Source: Candidula unifasciata (Eukaryota; Mollusca; Gastropoda; Stylommatophora; Geomitridae). From it: a stretch of DNA of 64,000 bases. A model generated the notes under the pieces. It had not been told where the DNA came from. It made no database searches and worked only from the letters and a program-made list of their open reading frames with translations. The stretch covers positions 305,034 through 369,033 of the forward strand of contig CAJHNH020001154.1 of NCBI GenBank assembly GCA_905116865.2, written 5' to 3'. Position 1 is the stretch's first letter; every line of letters starts with the position of its first letter. This document shows positions 38,301 through 44,664 of the stretch, one piece after another. Made by a program: the position numbers and the translations under genes.

Positions 38301-41300
38301 ACACACCTGACATGATTGATCATTCATTCACTCACCTGACATGATTGATCATTCATCCACTCACCTGACATTATTGATCATTCATACACACACTTGACAT
38401 TATTGATCATTCATCCACTCACCTGACATGATTGATCATTCATCCACACACCTGACATTATTGATCATTCATACACACACTTGACATTATTGATCATTCA
38501 TCCACTCACCTGACATGATTGATCATTCATCCACTCACCTGACATTATTGATCATTCATCCACTCACCTGACATGATTGATCATTCATCCACTCACCTGA
38601 CATTATTGATCATTCATACACACACTTGACATTATTGATCATTCATCCACTCACCTGACATGATTGATCATTCATCCACTCACCTGACATTATTGATCAT
38701 TCATACACACACTTGACATTATTGATCATTCATCCACTCACCTGGCATTATTGATCATTCATACACACACTTGACATTATTGATCATTCATCCACTCACC
38801 TGACATTATTGATCATTCATACACACACTTGACATTATTGATCATTCATCCACTCACCTGACATGATTGATCATTCATACACACACTTGACATGATTGAT
38901 CATTCATACACTGCTGGCTCTGACTCTGTCCTATGATATCTTTGTTTTCAGGTGCTGCTGCTGATTGAAGGAAAGGCTCATGCCTATGTGTTTGCCAGTA
39001 AAGGCTGTAAGAAATGGGACACCTGTGCTCCAGAAGCAGTCCTTCATGCAGTTGGAGGTCGCTTGACTGACCTGTTGGGGAATCCCATTCTCTACCACCA
39101 GCAGGTGCAGCACAGGAATGCTGGAGGTGTCCTGGCCACACTGCACAATCATCAGTGGTTCCTGGACAGGATTCCAGCAAACATCAAGTCCACTTTTGTT
39201 TCTGGTGAGTCTCTGTGATCTTGGTTGATTTCACTGTGACAGGCTCAAGGTGCCAGTGTCTGCCTGTGACTGACTAGACAATGAGCTCCCAGCATACACT
39301 TGATATCTGCTTGTTCACAACTGGCCATTGCATCCTAATAATAGCCCATGACCCCGTGAACTCCTGATGGTGAGATCAACATGCTAGACTCTTTATTTAA
39401 GACAGGACAAACTGGGTCAACCATCATGTCTTCAACATGGCCACAGAGGTTCTCCGGCAGTAGCATTTGCAAAATTGTTAGGAGAAAAAAATGTCCATCT
39501 GTAGGTACAGCTTTATGAACGAAATCTTTCTATTGGAAAGCCACCGCAGTGTCTGTTGGAAAGCCACCGCAGTGAAATTTTCTGACCAGTCTGATAAGAT
39601 GTGGCTAAAACCATATGAGAGTACTGACCAGTCTGATAAGATGTGGCTAAAACCATATGAGAGTACTGACCGGTCTGATAAGATGTAGCTAAAACCATGT
39701 GAGAGTACTGACCGGTCTGATAAGATGTGGCTAAAACCATAGGAGAGTACTGACCGGTCTGATAAGATGTGGCTAAAACTATATGAGAGTTCTGACAGGT
39801 CTGATAAGATGTGGCTAAAACCATAGGAGAGTACTGACCGGTCTGATAAGATGTGGCTAAAACCATAGGAGAGTACTGACCGGTCTGATAAGATGTAGCT
39901 AAAACGGTATGAGAGTACTGACCGGTCTGATAAGATGTGGCTAAAACCATATGAGAGTTCTGACTGGACTGATATGATGTGGCTAAATTTGTATGAGAGT
40001 TCTGACCGGTCTGATAAGATGTGGCTAAAACCATGTGAGAGTACTGACCGGTCTGATAAGATGTGGCTAAAACCATATGAGAGTACTGACCGGTCTGATA
40101 AGATGTGGCTTAAACCATAGGAGAGTACTGACCTGTCTGATAAAATGTGGCTAAAACCATAGGAGAGTACTGACCGGTCTGATAAGATGTGGCTAAAACT
40201 ATATGAGAGTTCTGACAGGTCTGATAAGATGTGGCTAAAACCATAGGAGAGTACTGACCAGTCTGATAAGATGTGGCTAAAACCATAGGAGAGTACGCCT
40301 CATGGCCTGAAGAAGTGTCCTTGACTTGTTACTAGTTGATGCTTTGATCCTACTCTTGATTGCTACTGTTTTAGAGACTGGTGAGTAGCGGCCCCTTGAT
40401 GCATCCTGTGTCCTTTGATAGCTGTGAATGGATTTCTCCCAGTTGTTATGTCAGCCTAAGTGTTGCTGGTGGTCACTTGTTATGTCAGCCTAAGTGTTGC
40501 TGGTGGTCACTTGTTATGTCAGCCTAAGTGTTGCTAGTGGTCAGTTGTTATGTCAGCCTAAGTGTTGTTGGTGGTCAGTTGTTATGTCAGCCTAAGTGTT
40601 GCTGGTGGTCACTTGTTATGTCAGCCTAAGTGTTGCTAGTGGTCAGTTGTTATGTCAGCCTAAGTGTTGTTGGTGGTCAGTTGTTATGTCAGTCTGAGTG
40701 TTGCTAGTGGTCAGTTGTTATCTCAGCCTAAGTGTTGCTGGTGGTCAGTTGTTATGTCAGCCCAAGTGTTGTTGGGGGTCAGTTGTTATGTCAGCCTAAG
40801 TGTTGCTAGTGGTCAGTTGTTATGTCAGCCTAAGTGTTGCTAGTGGTCAGTTGTTATGTCAGCCCAAGTGTTGCTGGTGGTCAGTTGTTATGTCAGCCTA
40901 AGTGTTGTTGGTGGTCAGTTGTTATGTCAGCCTAAGTGTTGCTAGTGGTGTTGTGTCAGTCAGTGTTGTTATGTCAGCCTAAGTGTTGTTGGTGGTCAGT
41001 TGTTATGTCAGCCTAAGTGTTGCTCAGTATGTCAGTGGTGGTGGCCAGTTTGTTATGTCAGCCTAAGTGTTGCTAGTGGTCAGTGTTGCTGAGTATGTCA
41101 GCCCAAGTGTTGCTAGTGGTCAGTTGTTATGTCAGCCCAAGTGTTGCTAGTGGTCAGTTGTTATGTCAGACTGAGTGTTGCTAGTGGTCAGTGGTCAGTT
41201 ATTATGTCAGCCTGAGACTGATGTCAGCCTTGTTGCTAGTGGTCAGTTGTTATGTCAGCCTAAGTGTTGCTAGTGGTCAGTTGATATGTCAGCCTAAGTG

Positions 41301-44145
41301 TTGCTAGTGGTCAGTTGTTATGTCAGTCTAAGTGTTGCTAGTGGTCAGTTGTTATGTCAGTCTAAGTGTTGCTAGTGGTCAGTTGATATGTCAGCCTAAG
41401 TGTTGCTAGTGGTCAGTTGTTATGTCAGCCTAAGTGTTGCTAGTGGTCAGTTGTTATGTCAGCCTAAGTGTTGCTAGTGGTCAGTTGTTATGTCAGACTG
41501 AGTGTTGCTAGTGGTCAGTTGTTATGTCAGTTTACTGACTGAGTGTTGCTAGTGGTCAGTTGTTATGTCAGCCTAAGTGTTGCTAGTGGTCAGTTGTTAT
41601 GTCAGCCTAAGTAAGTGTTGCTAGTGGTCAGTTCAGTTGTTATGTCAGCCTAAGTGTTGCTAGTGGTCAGTTGTTATGTCAGCCTAAGTGTTGCTAGTGG
41701 TCAGTTGTTATGTCAGCCTAAGTGTTGCTAGTGGTCAGTTGTTATGTCAGACTGAGTGTTGCTAGTGGTCAGTTGTTATGTCAGCCTAAGTGTTGCTAGT
41801 GGTCAGTTGTTATGTCAGCCTAAGTGTTGCTAGTGGTCAGTTGTTATGTCAGCCCAAGTGTTGCTAGTGGTCAGTTGATATTGTTCGCTGATATTTTTGC
41901 TCCTGTTGCTAGTGGTCAGTTGATATTGTTGGCTGATATGTTTGCTGTAGTTGCTAGTGGTCAGTTGATATTGTTGGCTGATATGTTTGCTGTAGTTGCT
42001 AGTGGTCAGTTGATATTGTTGGCTGATATGTTTGCTGTAGTTGCTAGTGGTCAGTTGATATTGTTGGCTGATATGTTTGCTGTAGTTGCTAGTGGTCAGT
42101 TGATATTGTTGGCTGATATGTTTGCTCTAGGTGCTAGTGGTCAGTTGATATGTCAGCCTAAGTGTTGTTGGTGGTCAGTTGTTATGTCAGTCTAAGTGTT
42201 GCTAGTGGTCAGTTGTTATGTCAGTCTAAGTGTTGCTAGTGGTCAGTTGATATGTCAGACTGAGTGTTGCTAGTGGTCAGTTGTTATGTCAGACTGAGTG
42301 TTGCTAGTGGTCAGTTGTTATGTCAGCCTAAGTGTTGCTAGTGGTCAGTTGATATGTCAGCCTAAGTGTTGCTAGTGGTCAGTTGTTATGTCAGCCTAAG
42401 TGTTGCTAGTGGTCAGTTGTTATGTCAGCCTAAGTGTTGCTAGTGGTCAGTTGTTATGTCAGACTGAGTGTTGCTAGTGGTCAGTTGTTATGTCAGCCTA
42501 AGTGTTGCTAGTGGTCAGTTGTTATGTCAGCCTAAGTGTTGCTAGTGGTCAGTTGTTATGTCAGCCCAAGTGTTGCTATTGGTCAGTTGATATTGTTGCT
42601 GATATTTTTGCTCCTGTTGCTAGTGGTCAGTTGATATTGTTGGCTGATATGTTTGCTGTAGTTGCTAGTGGTCAGTTGATATTGTTGGCTGATATGTTTG
42701 CTGTAGTTGCTAGTGGTCAGTTGATATTGTTGGCTGATATGTTTGCTGTAGTTGCTAGTGGTCAGTTGATATTGTTGGCTGATATGTTTGCTCTAGGTGC
42801 TAGTGGTCAGTTGATATTGGTGATATATGTACACACACACTGCATACACACTCAGACAAACGAATAGATATATGTACACACACACTGCATACACACTCAG
42901 ACAAGTGAATAGATATATGTACACACACACTGCATACACACTCAGACAAACGAATAGATATATGTACACACACACTGCATACACACTCAGACAAACGAAT
43001 AGATATATGTACACACACACTGCATACACACTCAGATAAACAAATAGATATATGTACACACACACTGCATACACACTCAGACAAACGAATAAATATATGT
43101 ACACACACTACATACACACTCAGACAAACGAATAGATATATGTACACACACACTGCATACACACTCAGATAAACAAATAGATATATGAACACACACACTG
43201 CATACACACTCAGACAAATGAATAGATATATGTACACACACTACATACACACTCAGACAAACGAATAGATATATGTACACACACACTGCATACACACTCA
43301 GACAAACAAATAGATATATGTACACACACACTGCATACACACTCAGACAAACGAATAGATATATGTACACACACACTGCACACACACTCAGACAAACAAA
43401 TAGATATATGTACACACACACTGCATACACACTCAGACAAACGAATAGATATATGTACACACACACTGCATACACACTCAGACAAATGAATGAATGTATG
43501 TACACACACACTGCATACACACTCAGACAAACAAATAGATGTATGTACACACACACTGCATACACACTCAGACAAGATCTACTCCTGACTGACAGACACT
43601 GTAGTGTTCAGCTTGTGTCTTTGATCTACTCCTGACTGACAGACACTGTAGTGTTCAGCTTGTGTCTTTGATCTACTCCTGACTGACAGACACTGCAGTG
43701 TTCAGCTTGTGTCTTTGATCTACTCCTGACTGACAGACACTGCAGTGTTCAGCTTGTGTCTTTGATCTACTCCTGACTGACAGACACTGTAGTGTTCAGC
43801 TTGTGTCTTTGATCTACTCCTGACTGACAGACACTGCAGTGTTCAGCTTGTGTCTTTGATCTACTCCTGACTGACAGACACTGTAGTGTTCAGCTTGTGT
43901 CTTTGATCTACTCCTGACTGACAGACACTGTAGTGTTCAGCTTGTGTCTTTGATCTACTCCTGACTGACAGACACTGCAGTGTTCAGCTTGTGTCTTTGA
44001 TCTACTCCTGACAGACACTGCCTCGGAAGAAATGGTTCGCCTGCAACAACAAGCTAAAGCTTCAGCAAGTTCTGTACCATCTGGTGACACACTGTTCAAA
44101 GAAGGTTCTTCGGTTGATCCCCCAGAGTTTCACAAGACTTTGTAA
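10859..44145 (+). CDS. BPNT1: 3'(2'),5'-bisphosphate nucleotidase 1, eight exons (whole gene span)
   Basis: Magnesium-dependent, lithium-sensitive phosphatase of the inositol monophosphatase superfamily; in the known family it turns 3'-phosphoadenosine 5'-phosphate (PAP) into AMP in the cytosol, clearing the by-product of sulfation. Coding exons are 10859-10990, 25690-25791, 27439-27549, 30053-30101, 34036-34179, 36534-36679, 38952-39204 and 44015-44145. All introns are GT-AG and the exons total 1,068 bases, an open 355-residue protein. Metal-site motifs are present: DLQTEAD (48-54), GEE (76-78), WVDPLDGT (119-126) and KKWDTCAPE (248-256), plus VGGAGHK ending exon 6. The family norm is about 308 residues; the extra length is chiefly a Gln/Ala/Ser-rich tail from exon 8. 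The gene is stretched over 33 kb by intronic repeats. Identity rests on alignment from memory with vertebrate BPNT1, which is close throughout. Confidence 0.93.
10991..11689. other. Intron 1, first 0.7 kb: no recognised element
   Basis: AT-rich sequence after the exon 1 donor. I see no repeat, RNA gene or protein similarity. Confidence 0.5.
11690..11935 (+). pseudogene. LINE C-terminal tail fragment
   Basis: Plus-strand frames with stops read KKRRWHWI, then a Gly/Lys-rich stretch, RRRTKWKDM and [10 protein letters not shown]. This is the 'RRW-WIGH...G+R-RGRP+-TWRR...W' tail found at the end of several animal LINEs. Only the tail remains, as expected for a 5'-truncated copy. Confidence 0.55.
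11960..12085 (-). mobile_element. Dispersed element E, minus-strand copy
   Basis: The reverse complement shares agggtcacaa, gggcatgcaggccc and the gaatgaacgaacaaac start with copies at about 12,620 and 32,044. With the copy at 12,620 it forms an inverted pair around the LINE tail at 12,131-12,574. Confidence 0.65.
12131..12574 (-). pseudogene. LINE C-terminal tail fragment
   Basis: An open minus-strand frame of 147 codons begins [17 protein letters not shown] and contains [13 protein letters not shown], [16 protein letters not shown] and [16 protein letters not shown]. These are the post-RT C-terminal blocks of an RTE/CR1-type LINE ('LLYG-E-W', 'WFGHL-RM', 'GRPRKRW'). It is 5'-truncated, with no RT catalytic motifs. 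It lies in intron 1 of BPNT1, antisense to the gene. Confidence 0.8.
12620..12830 (+). mobile_element. Dispersed element E, plus-strand copy ending in CA-rich repeat
   Basis: Starts gaatgaataaac, then an A/T run, aaagggtcacaa, gggcatgcaggccc, ttcggcccttcca and a run of AT-rich sequence before agcatgg and CA-rich microsatellite. The order is the same as at 32,044-32,240, so both are copies of one short non-autonomous element that abuts CA repeats. Confidence 0.7.
12810..13330. repeat. CA-rich and CATA microsatellite tract
   Basis: About 500 bases of imperfect CA dinucleotide with a run of cata units at about 12,945-12,985. The long open frames on both strands (for example 12,797-13,459) are translations of CA repeats and not genes. 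Confidence 0.9.
13331..13928. other. Intron 1 sequence without recognised features
   Basis: Includes an aataaatcaatcaatg motif at about 13,519, like the tail of a short retroelement. I see nothing else I can support. Confidence 0.4.
13929..14150. mobile_element. hAT-like MITE, copy 1
   Basis: Contains gagccccagca, gcgggccacttgctagac and gggccagatttggccc. It ends gagttgattagccctg, which is the reverse complement of a CAGGGCTaatCAACTC terminus like the left end of copy 2 at 16,389. The left end is worn. CAGGG(C/T)TG termini and 'gggcc' internal motifs are typical of hAT-derived MITEs. Confidence 0.6.
14151..14831. other. Intron 1 sequence without recognised features
   Basis: A 79-codon minus-strand frame at 14,313-14,552 has no motif that I recognise and no splice context. 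No repeats are visible. Confidence 0.4.
14832..15845. repeat. 50-bp minisatellite, about 20 copies
   Basis: The unit contains gaacacttctgtacaaatc and ttctgaacaatct with catggcaactcaatc. Units differ mainly at a few transitions (t/c in ctcatgg or ttatgg; a/g in caatcag). Lies in BPNT1 intron 1. Confidence 0.95.
15846..15952. repeat. CA-rich microsatellite
   Basis: Imperfect CA repeat with CG-containing variants (cgtgcacacac), directly following the 50-bp array. Confidence 0.85.
15953..16388. other. Intron 1 unique sequence and first relic of the 47-bp unit
   Basis: Mostly without recognisable content. At 16,319-16,388 it holds a diverged unit of the following 47-bp minisatellite (tgtcagactgtttacaac, atgatcaatgagag), which runs up to the MITE at 16,389. 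Confidence 0.5.
16389..16563. mobile_element. hAT-like MITE, copy 2, inside a minisatellite unit
   Basis: Begins cagggctgttcaact and shares gagccccagc, attaatacaatac, gggccatttgctagac and gccagatttgaccca with copy 1. Flanks gtctaggt (16,381) and gtctacaa (about 16,565) could be a worn 8-bp target duplication. Both flanks are parts of a 47-bp-array unit, so the element landed in that repeat. Confidence 0.65.
16566..22545. repeat. 47-bp minisatellite, roughly 120 copies, 6 kb
   Basis: The core unit has gattgtctacagcatgat, aaatgagaga, then taatgtttct or cactgtctct, and gtcctgtca. Early units are longer (about 57 bp, with gaattacactgacactg). A 1,559/1,560-bp higher-order copy is visible (about 17,320-18,540 again at 18,880-20,100). 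From about 20,200 to 21,900 the units are scrambled and partly deleted. Located in intron 1. Confidence 0.95.
22546..23128. other. Intron 1 sequence with a short TG tract
   Basis: Unique sequence apart from a TG dinucleotide run at about 22,983-23,002. The 103-codon minus frame at 22,555-22,866 has no recognisable motif. Confidence 0.45.
23129..23860. repeat. 60-bp minisatellite, 12 copies
   Basis: The unit contains gaccattggtactgctagt and aaaccagtgtttcaactaag. Because 60 is a multiple of three it makes a 256-codon frame with a 20-residue repeat. It lies in intron 1, and third positions show no synonymous bias, so I do not treat it as coding. Confidence 0.95.
23861..24149. other. Intron 1 sequence without recognised features
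   Basis: Unique AT-rich sequence between two arrays. Confidence 0.4.
24150..24385. repeat. 46-bp minisatellite, about 5 copies
   Basis: The unit contains gaactgtcagtagccatccc and ctggttcatgagagaatcc. Variants change atga to aaaa. Confidence 0.9.
24386..24681. other. Intron 1 sequence without recognised features
   Basis: Unique, with AT-rich sequence at 24,590-24,650. No gene signal. Confidence 0.4.
24682..25490. repeat. 30-bp minisatellite, 27 copies
   Basis: The unit contains tatacttgtagctatgtg and ccatcactggaa, with t/c variants at three sites. The length is a multiple of three, so both strands show long frames (281 and 277 codons plus, 394 codons minus). These are artefacts of the repeat. 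Confidence 0.95.
25583..25701 (+). repeat. BPNT1: 53-bp tandem duplication carrying the exon 2 acceptor
   Basis: Sequence ttgaacttgtacacca, then gtacag, then gttccagggcaagaatgat occurs twice, with AG at 25,636 and 25,689. The second is the true acceptor. The first is followed by the same 12 exon bases and then tga in frame, so its use would stop translation after four codons of exon 2. Confidence 0.85.
25690..25791 (+). CDS. BPNT1: BPNT1 exon 2 (residues 45-78)
   Basis: Encodes [15 protein letters not shown] and ends [17 protein letters not shown] corresponds to vertebrate DLQTKAD, whose Asp51 is at the active site, and the GEE supplies the conserved metal-binding Glu. Acceptor ctgttccag ends at 25,689; donor gtaggc starts at 25,792. 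Phase 0 at both ends. Confidence 0.93.
25792..26211. other. Intron 2, first part
   Basis: No gene signal. At 26,155-26,211 there are two units of the gtagatttagtt minisatellite that continues at 27,205, which shows that the LINE between them was inserted in that array. Confidence 0.5.
26212..27205 (-). pseudogene. LINE-A family fragment: RT end and RNase H
   Basis: Minus strand from 27,202: [19 protein letters not shown], then VPILKIN and [18 protein letters not shown], then (with stops) [11 protein letters not shown] and RNase H start [17 protein letters not shown] at about 26,430. After AGQPSIRYH the RNase H is deleted and joins directly to the C-terminal [14 protein letters not shown] tail near 26,270. 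The match to 8,984-10,410 is close, so it belongs to the same family. It is 5'-truncated, internally deleted and inserted in a minisatellite of intron 2. Confidence 0.85.
27206..27410. repeat. About 29-30-bp minisatellite, 7 copies
   Basis: The unit has gatagatttagtgaacagac and agtgttgtat variants. It continues from 26,155-26,211, split by the LINE. Confidence 0.85.
27439..27549 (+). CDS. BPNT1: BPNT1 exon 3 (residues 79-115)
   Basis: Encodes [20 protein letters not shown] and ends IYKNVSDDQ. It aligns to the variable loop of vertebrate BPNT1 between the GEE and the WVDPLDGT motif. Acceptor ttcatag ends at 27,438; the donor is gttggt, weaker than consensus at +3. Both ends are phase 0. Unlike exons 2, 5 and 8, no extra acceptor copies lie upstream. 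Confidence 0.88.
27550..28107. other. Intron 3, first part
   Basis: Unique sequence with no recognised element. Confidence 0.45.
28108..28935. repeat. 32-bp minisatellite, about 26 copies
   Basis: The unit has gaccgaagtgtcatgattg and taatgaggggga. One unit at about 28,300 has a run of 13 G. Confidence 0.93.
28936..29137. other. Intron 3 spacer
   Basis: Unique sequence between two arrays. Confidence 0.4.
29138..29793. repeat. 23-bp minisatellite, about 28 copies
   Basis: The unit has agctggagtgtatctgcc and tgaga, with pure variants tgaga then agaaa in the distal third. Three units make 69 bases, so frames stay open in a 23-residue cycle; not coding. Confidence 0.93.
29969..30045. repeat. 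15-bp repeat, 5 copies, next to the exon 4 acceptor
   Basis: Unit gatcacatgactgtt. The last unit runs into the acceptor atctttcag at 30,052, but no exon sequence is repeated. Confidence 0.9.
30053..30101 (+). CDS. BPNT1: BPNT1 exon 4 (residues 116-132, metal-binding core)
   Basis: A 49-base exon encoding [16 protein letters not shown] plus one base of the next codon (Gly). WVDPLDGT is the signature of the inositol monophosphatase superfamily; the two Asp (121, 124) bind catalytic metals. Vertebrate BPNT1 reads [16 protein letters not shown] at this site. Donor ggtaagt is strong. Confidence 0.94.
30130..30692. repeat. 44-bp minisatellite, about 13 copies
   Basis: The unit has gtgtatctgatctggtgtg and agcacattgatgtcattg. 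It starts about 28 bases after the exon 4 donor. Confidence 0.93.
30693..31274. other. Intron 4 sequence without recognised features
   Basis: Unique sequence. The 81-codon minus frame at 30,814-31,059 has no known motif. Confidence 0.4.
31275..32043. repeat. 32-bp minisatellite, left block, about 24 copies
   Basis: The unit has gactagagtctgggcttg and atgaaccaatcagt. It resumes at 32,831 after a mobile insertion. Confidence 0.95.
32044..32830 (+). mobile_element. Dispersed element E with CA-rich tail, inserted in the 32-bp array
   Basis: Starts gaacgaacaaatgaac, then aaagggtcacaa, cgcaggcctgtctt, ttcggcccttcca and atataatatgcat-like sequence (to about 32,220), followed by some 600 bases of CA-rich repeat to 32,830. 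The array flanks it as aaccaatcagtgac on both sides, so the boundaries are clean. The order matches the copy at 12,620-13,330. Confidence 0.75.
32831..33402. repeat. 32-bp minisatellite, right block, about 18 copies
   Basis: Same unit as 31,275-32,043, resuming with atgatgaaccaatcagtgac. Confidence 0.95.
33451..34035 (+). repeat. BPNT1: 38-bp array of splice acceptor plus exon 5 coding start, 16 acceptors
   Basis: Each unit is acttgcag followed by the first 30 bases of exon 5 (gtctcttagatcatgtgac, then a/ggtgttgattg). AG dinucleotides fall at 33,465 and then every 38 bases exactly to 34,035, the true acceptor: 15 decoys and one real site. 38 is not a multiple of three. Splicing to any decoy reads [12 protein letters not shown] and then VS-stop (or a stop slightly later in the variant unit at about 33,808) in the following unit. 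Variants are few (gat-t/a-gac, gac-a/g-gtg, cag-g/t-tctc). Confidence 0.95.
34036..34179 (+). CDS. BPNT1: BPNT1 exon 5 (residues 132-180)
   Basis: Encodes (G)[36 protein letters not shown] and CIWGLIGLG, aligning to vertebrate [20 protein letters not shown] and INQPYYNYEAG. It begins and ends with split codons (phase 1). The sequence upstream of its acceptor is the same as at the 15 decoys, so the information that selects this site must come from further inside the exon or from the donor gtaagt at 34,180. Confidence 0.94.
34256..34508. repeat. About 84-bp repeat, 3 copies
   Basis: The unit has aaggtggctggcatgatatt and gattcaccatcaagtgctga. Intron 5. Confidence 0.9.
34640..34935 (+). pseudogene. 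LINE C-terminal tail, internally duplicated
   Basis: Plus-strand translation gives [19 protein letters not shown] twice, about 110 bases apart. This is the 'RG+P+TRW+DNI' tail of LINEs. It is broken by stops and is a remnant only. Confidence 0.55.
34960..35525. repeat. 20-bp minisatellite, about 28 copies
   Basis: Unit tgcatgacttgtcactctta with a/c and g/a variants. Intron 5. Confidence 0.95.
35610..35885 (+). pseudogene. LINE-A family RNase H remnant with internal duplication
   Basis: At 35,617 the frame reads [18 protein letters not shown], matching SSMRMEVEAVTAALRWLR of LINE-A RNase H. The following segment (ctggctgaagaaccagcc to acgtgccagg) is duplicated at about 110 bp. Remnant in intron 5. 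Confidence 0.65.
35886..36079. other. Intron 5 spacer between LINE remnants
   Basis: No recognised feature. Confidence 0.35.
36080..36390 (+). pseudogene. LINE-A family 3' end remnant
   Basis: Frames with stops give an RNase H end and then [18 protein letters not shown], the C-terminal cysteine motif of the LINE-A family, and an aactcagctgaac tail. It parallels 10,080-10,410. Probably continuous with the remnant at 35,610 before rearrangement. Confidence 0.65.
36534..36679 (+). CDS. BPNT1: BPNT1 exon 6 (residues 180-228)
   Basis: Encodes [31 protein letters not shown] and [11 protein letters not shown], aligning to vertebrate FGFQLKEVPAGKHIITTTRS and RVGGAGNK. GGAG is a conserved turn near the substrate in this family. 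Acceptor aatattcag at 36,533; donor gtatgg at 36,680. Confidence 0.93.
36735..38905. repeat. 29-bp minisatellite, about 75 copies, nearly all of intron 6
   Basis: The unit has tgacatgattgatcattc and atccacacacc. From about 38,360 on, many units carry ttattg in place of atgattg, and these alternate with the atgattg form. The array starts about 55 bases after the donor and stops about 45 bases before the next exon. Confidence 0.95.
38952..39204 (+). CDS. BPNT1: BPNT1 exon 7 (residues 229-313)
   Basis: Encodes [38 protein letters not shown] and [25 protein letters not shown] carries the last metal-binding Asp (251 here, 247 in human), with the adjacent GGRLTD block of the superfamily. The exon ends FVS plus one base of the next codon, where human BPNT1 is close to its C-terminus. 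Acceptor tgttttcag at 38,951; donor gtgagt at 39,205. Confidence 0.95.
39205..39585. other. Intron 7, first part
   Basis: Unique sequence with a 22-bp direct duplication (gaaagccaccgcagtg) at about 39,536-39,575. No gene signal. Confidence 0.45.
39586..40300. repeat. 42-bp minisatellite, about 17 copies
   Basis: The unit has ctgaccggtctgataagatg and tggctaaaaccatatgag. The length is a multiple of three, so a 187-codon minus frame appears; not a gene. Confidence 0.95.
40441..42822. repeat. 34-bp minisatellite with embedded 45-bp variant blocks
   Basis: The main unit has gttgctagtggtcagttg and ttatgtcagcctaagt. Two blocks (about 41,870-42,140 and 42,570-42,820) use a 45-bp unit, gttgctagtggtcagttgat then attgttggctgatatgtttg. 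The surrounding segments repeat, so about 41,700-42,150 is a larger copy of about 42,430-42,820. Units at 40,940-41,640 are scrambled. Confidence 0.93.
42823..43575. repeat. 45-bp CA-rich minisatellite, intron 7 block, about 16 copies
   Basis: The unit has atatgtacacacacactgca, tacacactcagacaaac and gaatagat. It is the same unit as at 44,665-47,778 on the other side of exon 8. Open frames in several phases are artefacts of the 45-bp period. Confidence 0.95.
43576..44014 (+). repeat. BPNT1: 47-bp array carrying the exon 8 acceptor, 10 acceptors
   Basis: The unit is gatctactcctgactgacag, acactg(c/t)agtgttcagc, ttgtgtcttt. AG sites lie at 43,595 and then every 47 bases to 43,971. The true acceptor at 44,014 follows a copy lacking four bases. 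The first seven bases of the exon (acactgc) are shared. A decoy joined to exon 7 would read DT(V/A)VFSLCL and stop, so each would give the same short alternative C-terminus. Confidence 0.92.
44015..44145 (+). CDS. BPNT1: BPNT1 exon 8 (residues 313-355 and stop)
   Basis: Encodes the C-terminal tail [20 protein letters not shown], then a Ser/Gly-rich part ending DPPEFHKTL and taa at 44,143-44,145. The tail has no counterpart in the 308-residue vertebrate protein and is likely disordered. Phase agrees with exon 7 (G plus AC gives Asp). It is the least certain exon because the tail is not conserved, but acceptor, phase and stop all fit. Confidence 0.75.
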
Positions 44146-44664
44146 ATGTGGACTGGATTGTGATTATGTTTCACTGAGATGTTGAACTTTTTTTAAAATG
44201 AAAAAAGTGGCAGTAATGCAAATATTTAATTTTTACGCGAATCACAAATAATGAATTAATAATCAGAGTGTTGTCAGATAGCATCCAAATACATTCCATT
44301 CACGAAATGACAAGCTTTTGCCAGAGACATGGTTTTAAGTCAGAATTATAATTTTAATGTAAACAACATGAAAACTGTAATGTGCCAAGTTATGCATTTT
44401 CTGAAAAACAGTTTTGAAATGACAGAAAATGCAAACTGTTATCTAGCTACACACTTCATACTGAAACATAGTGTCAGAGAGCTTATGGTTGTGACCTATA
44501 AGATAAGCAAGATGCATCAGTCGCTACAGATGGCTGCAGTTTGCTGTCATGGCATGTTGTCATAGGCAAGCAGAAATTCTGGACATAACTTCATAAACAT
44601 TGTTGACTACTTTCTCCTGCACTTCAGACACTATATCTTTATTATGAAACTCTGTACTTCAGTG
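44146..44664 (+). other. BPNT1: Probable 3' UTR and 3' flank of BPNT1
   Basis: AT-rich unique sequence after the stop. No canonical aataaa is seen close by; aataat at about 44,246 could serve as a weak poly(A) signal. The end of the transcript cannot be fixed from sequence. Confidence 0.45.
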
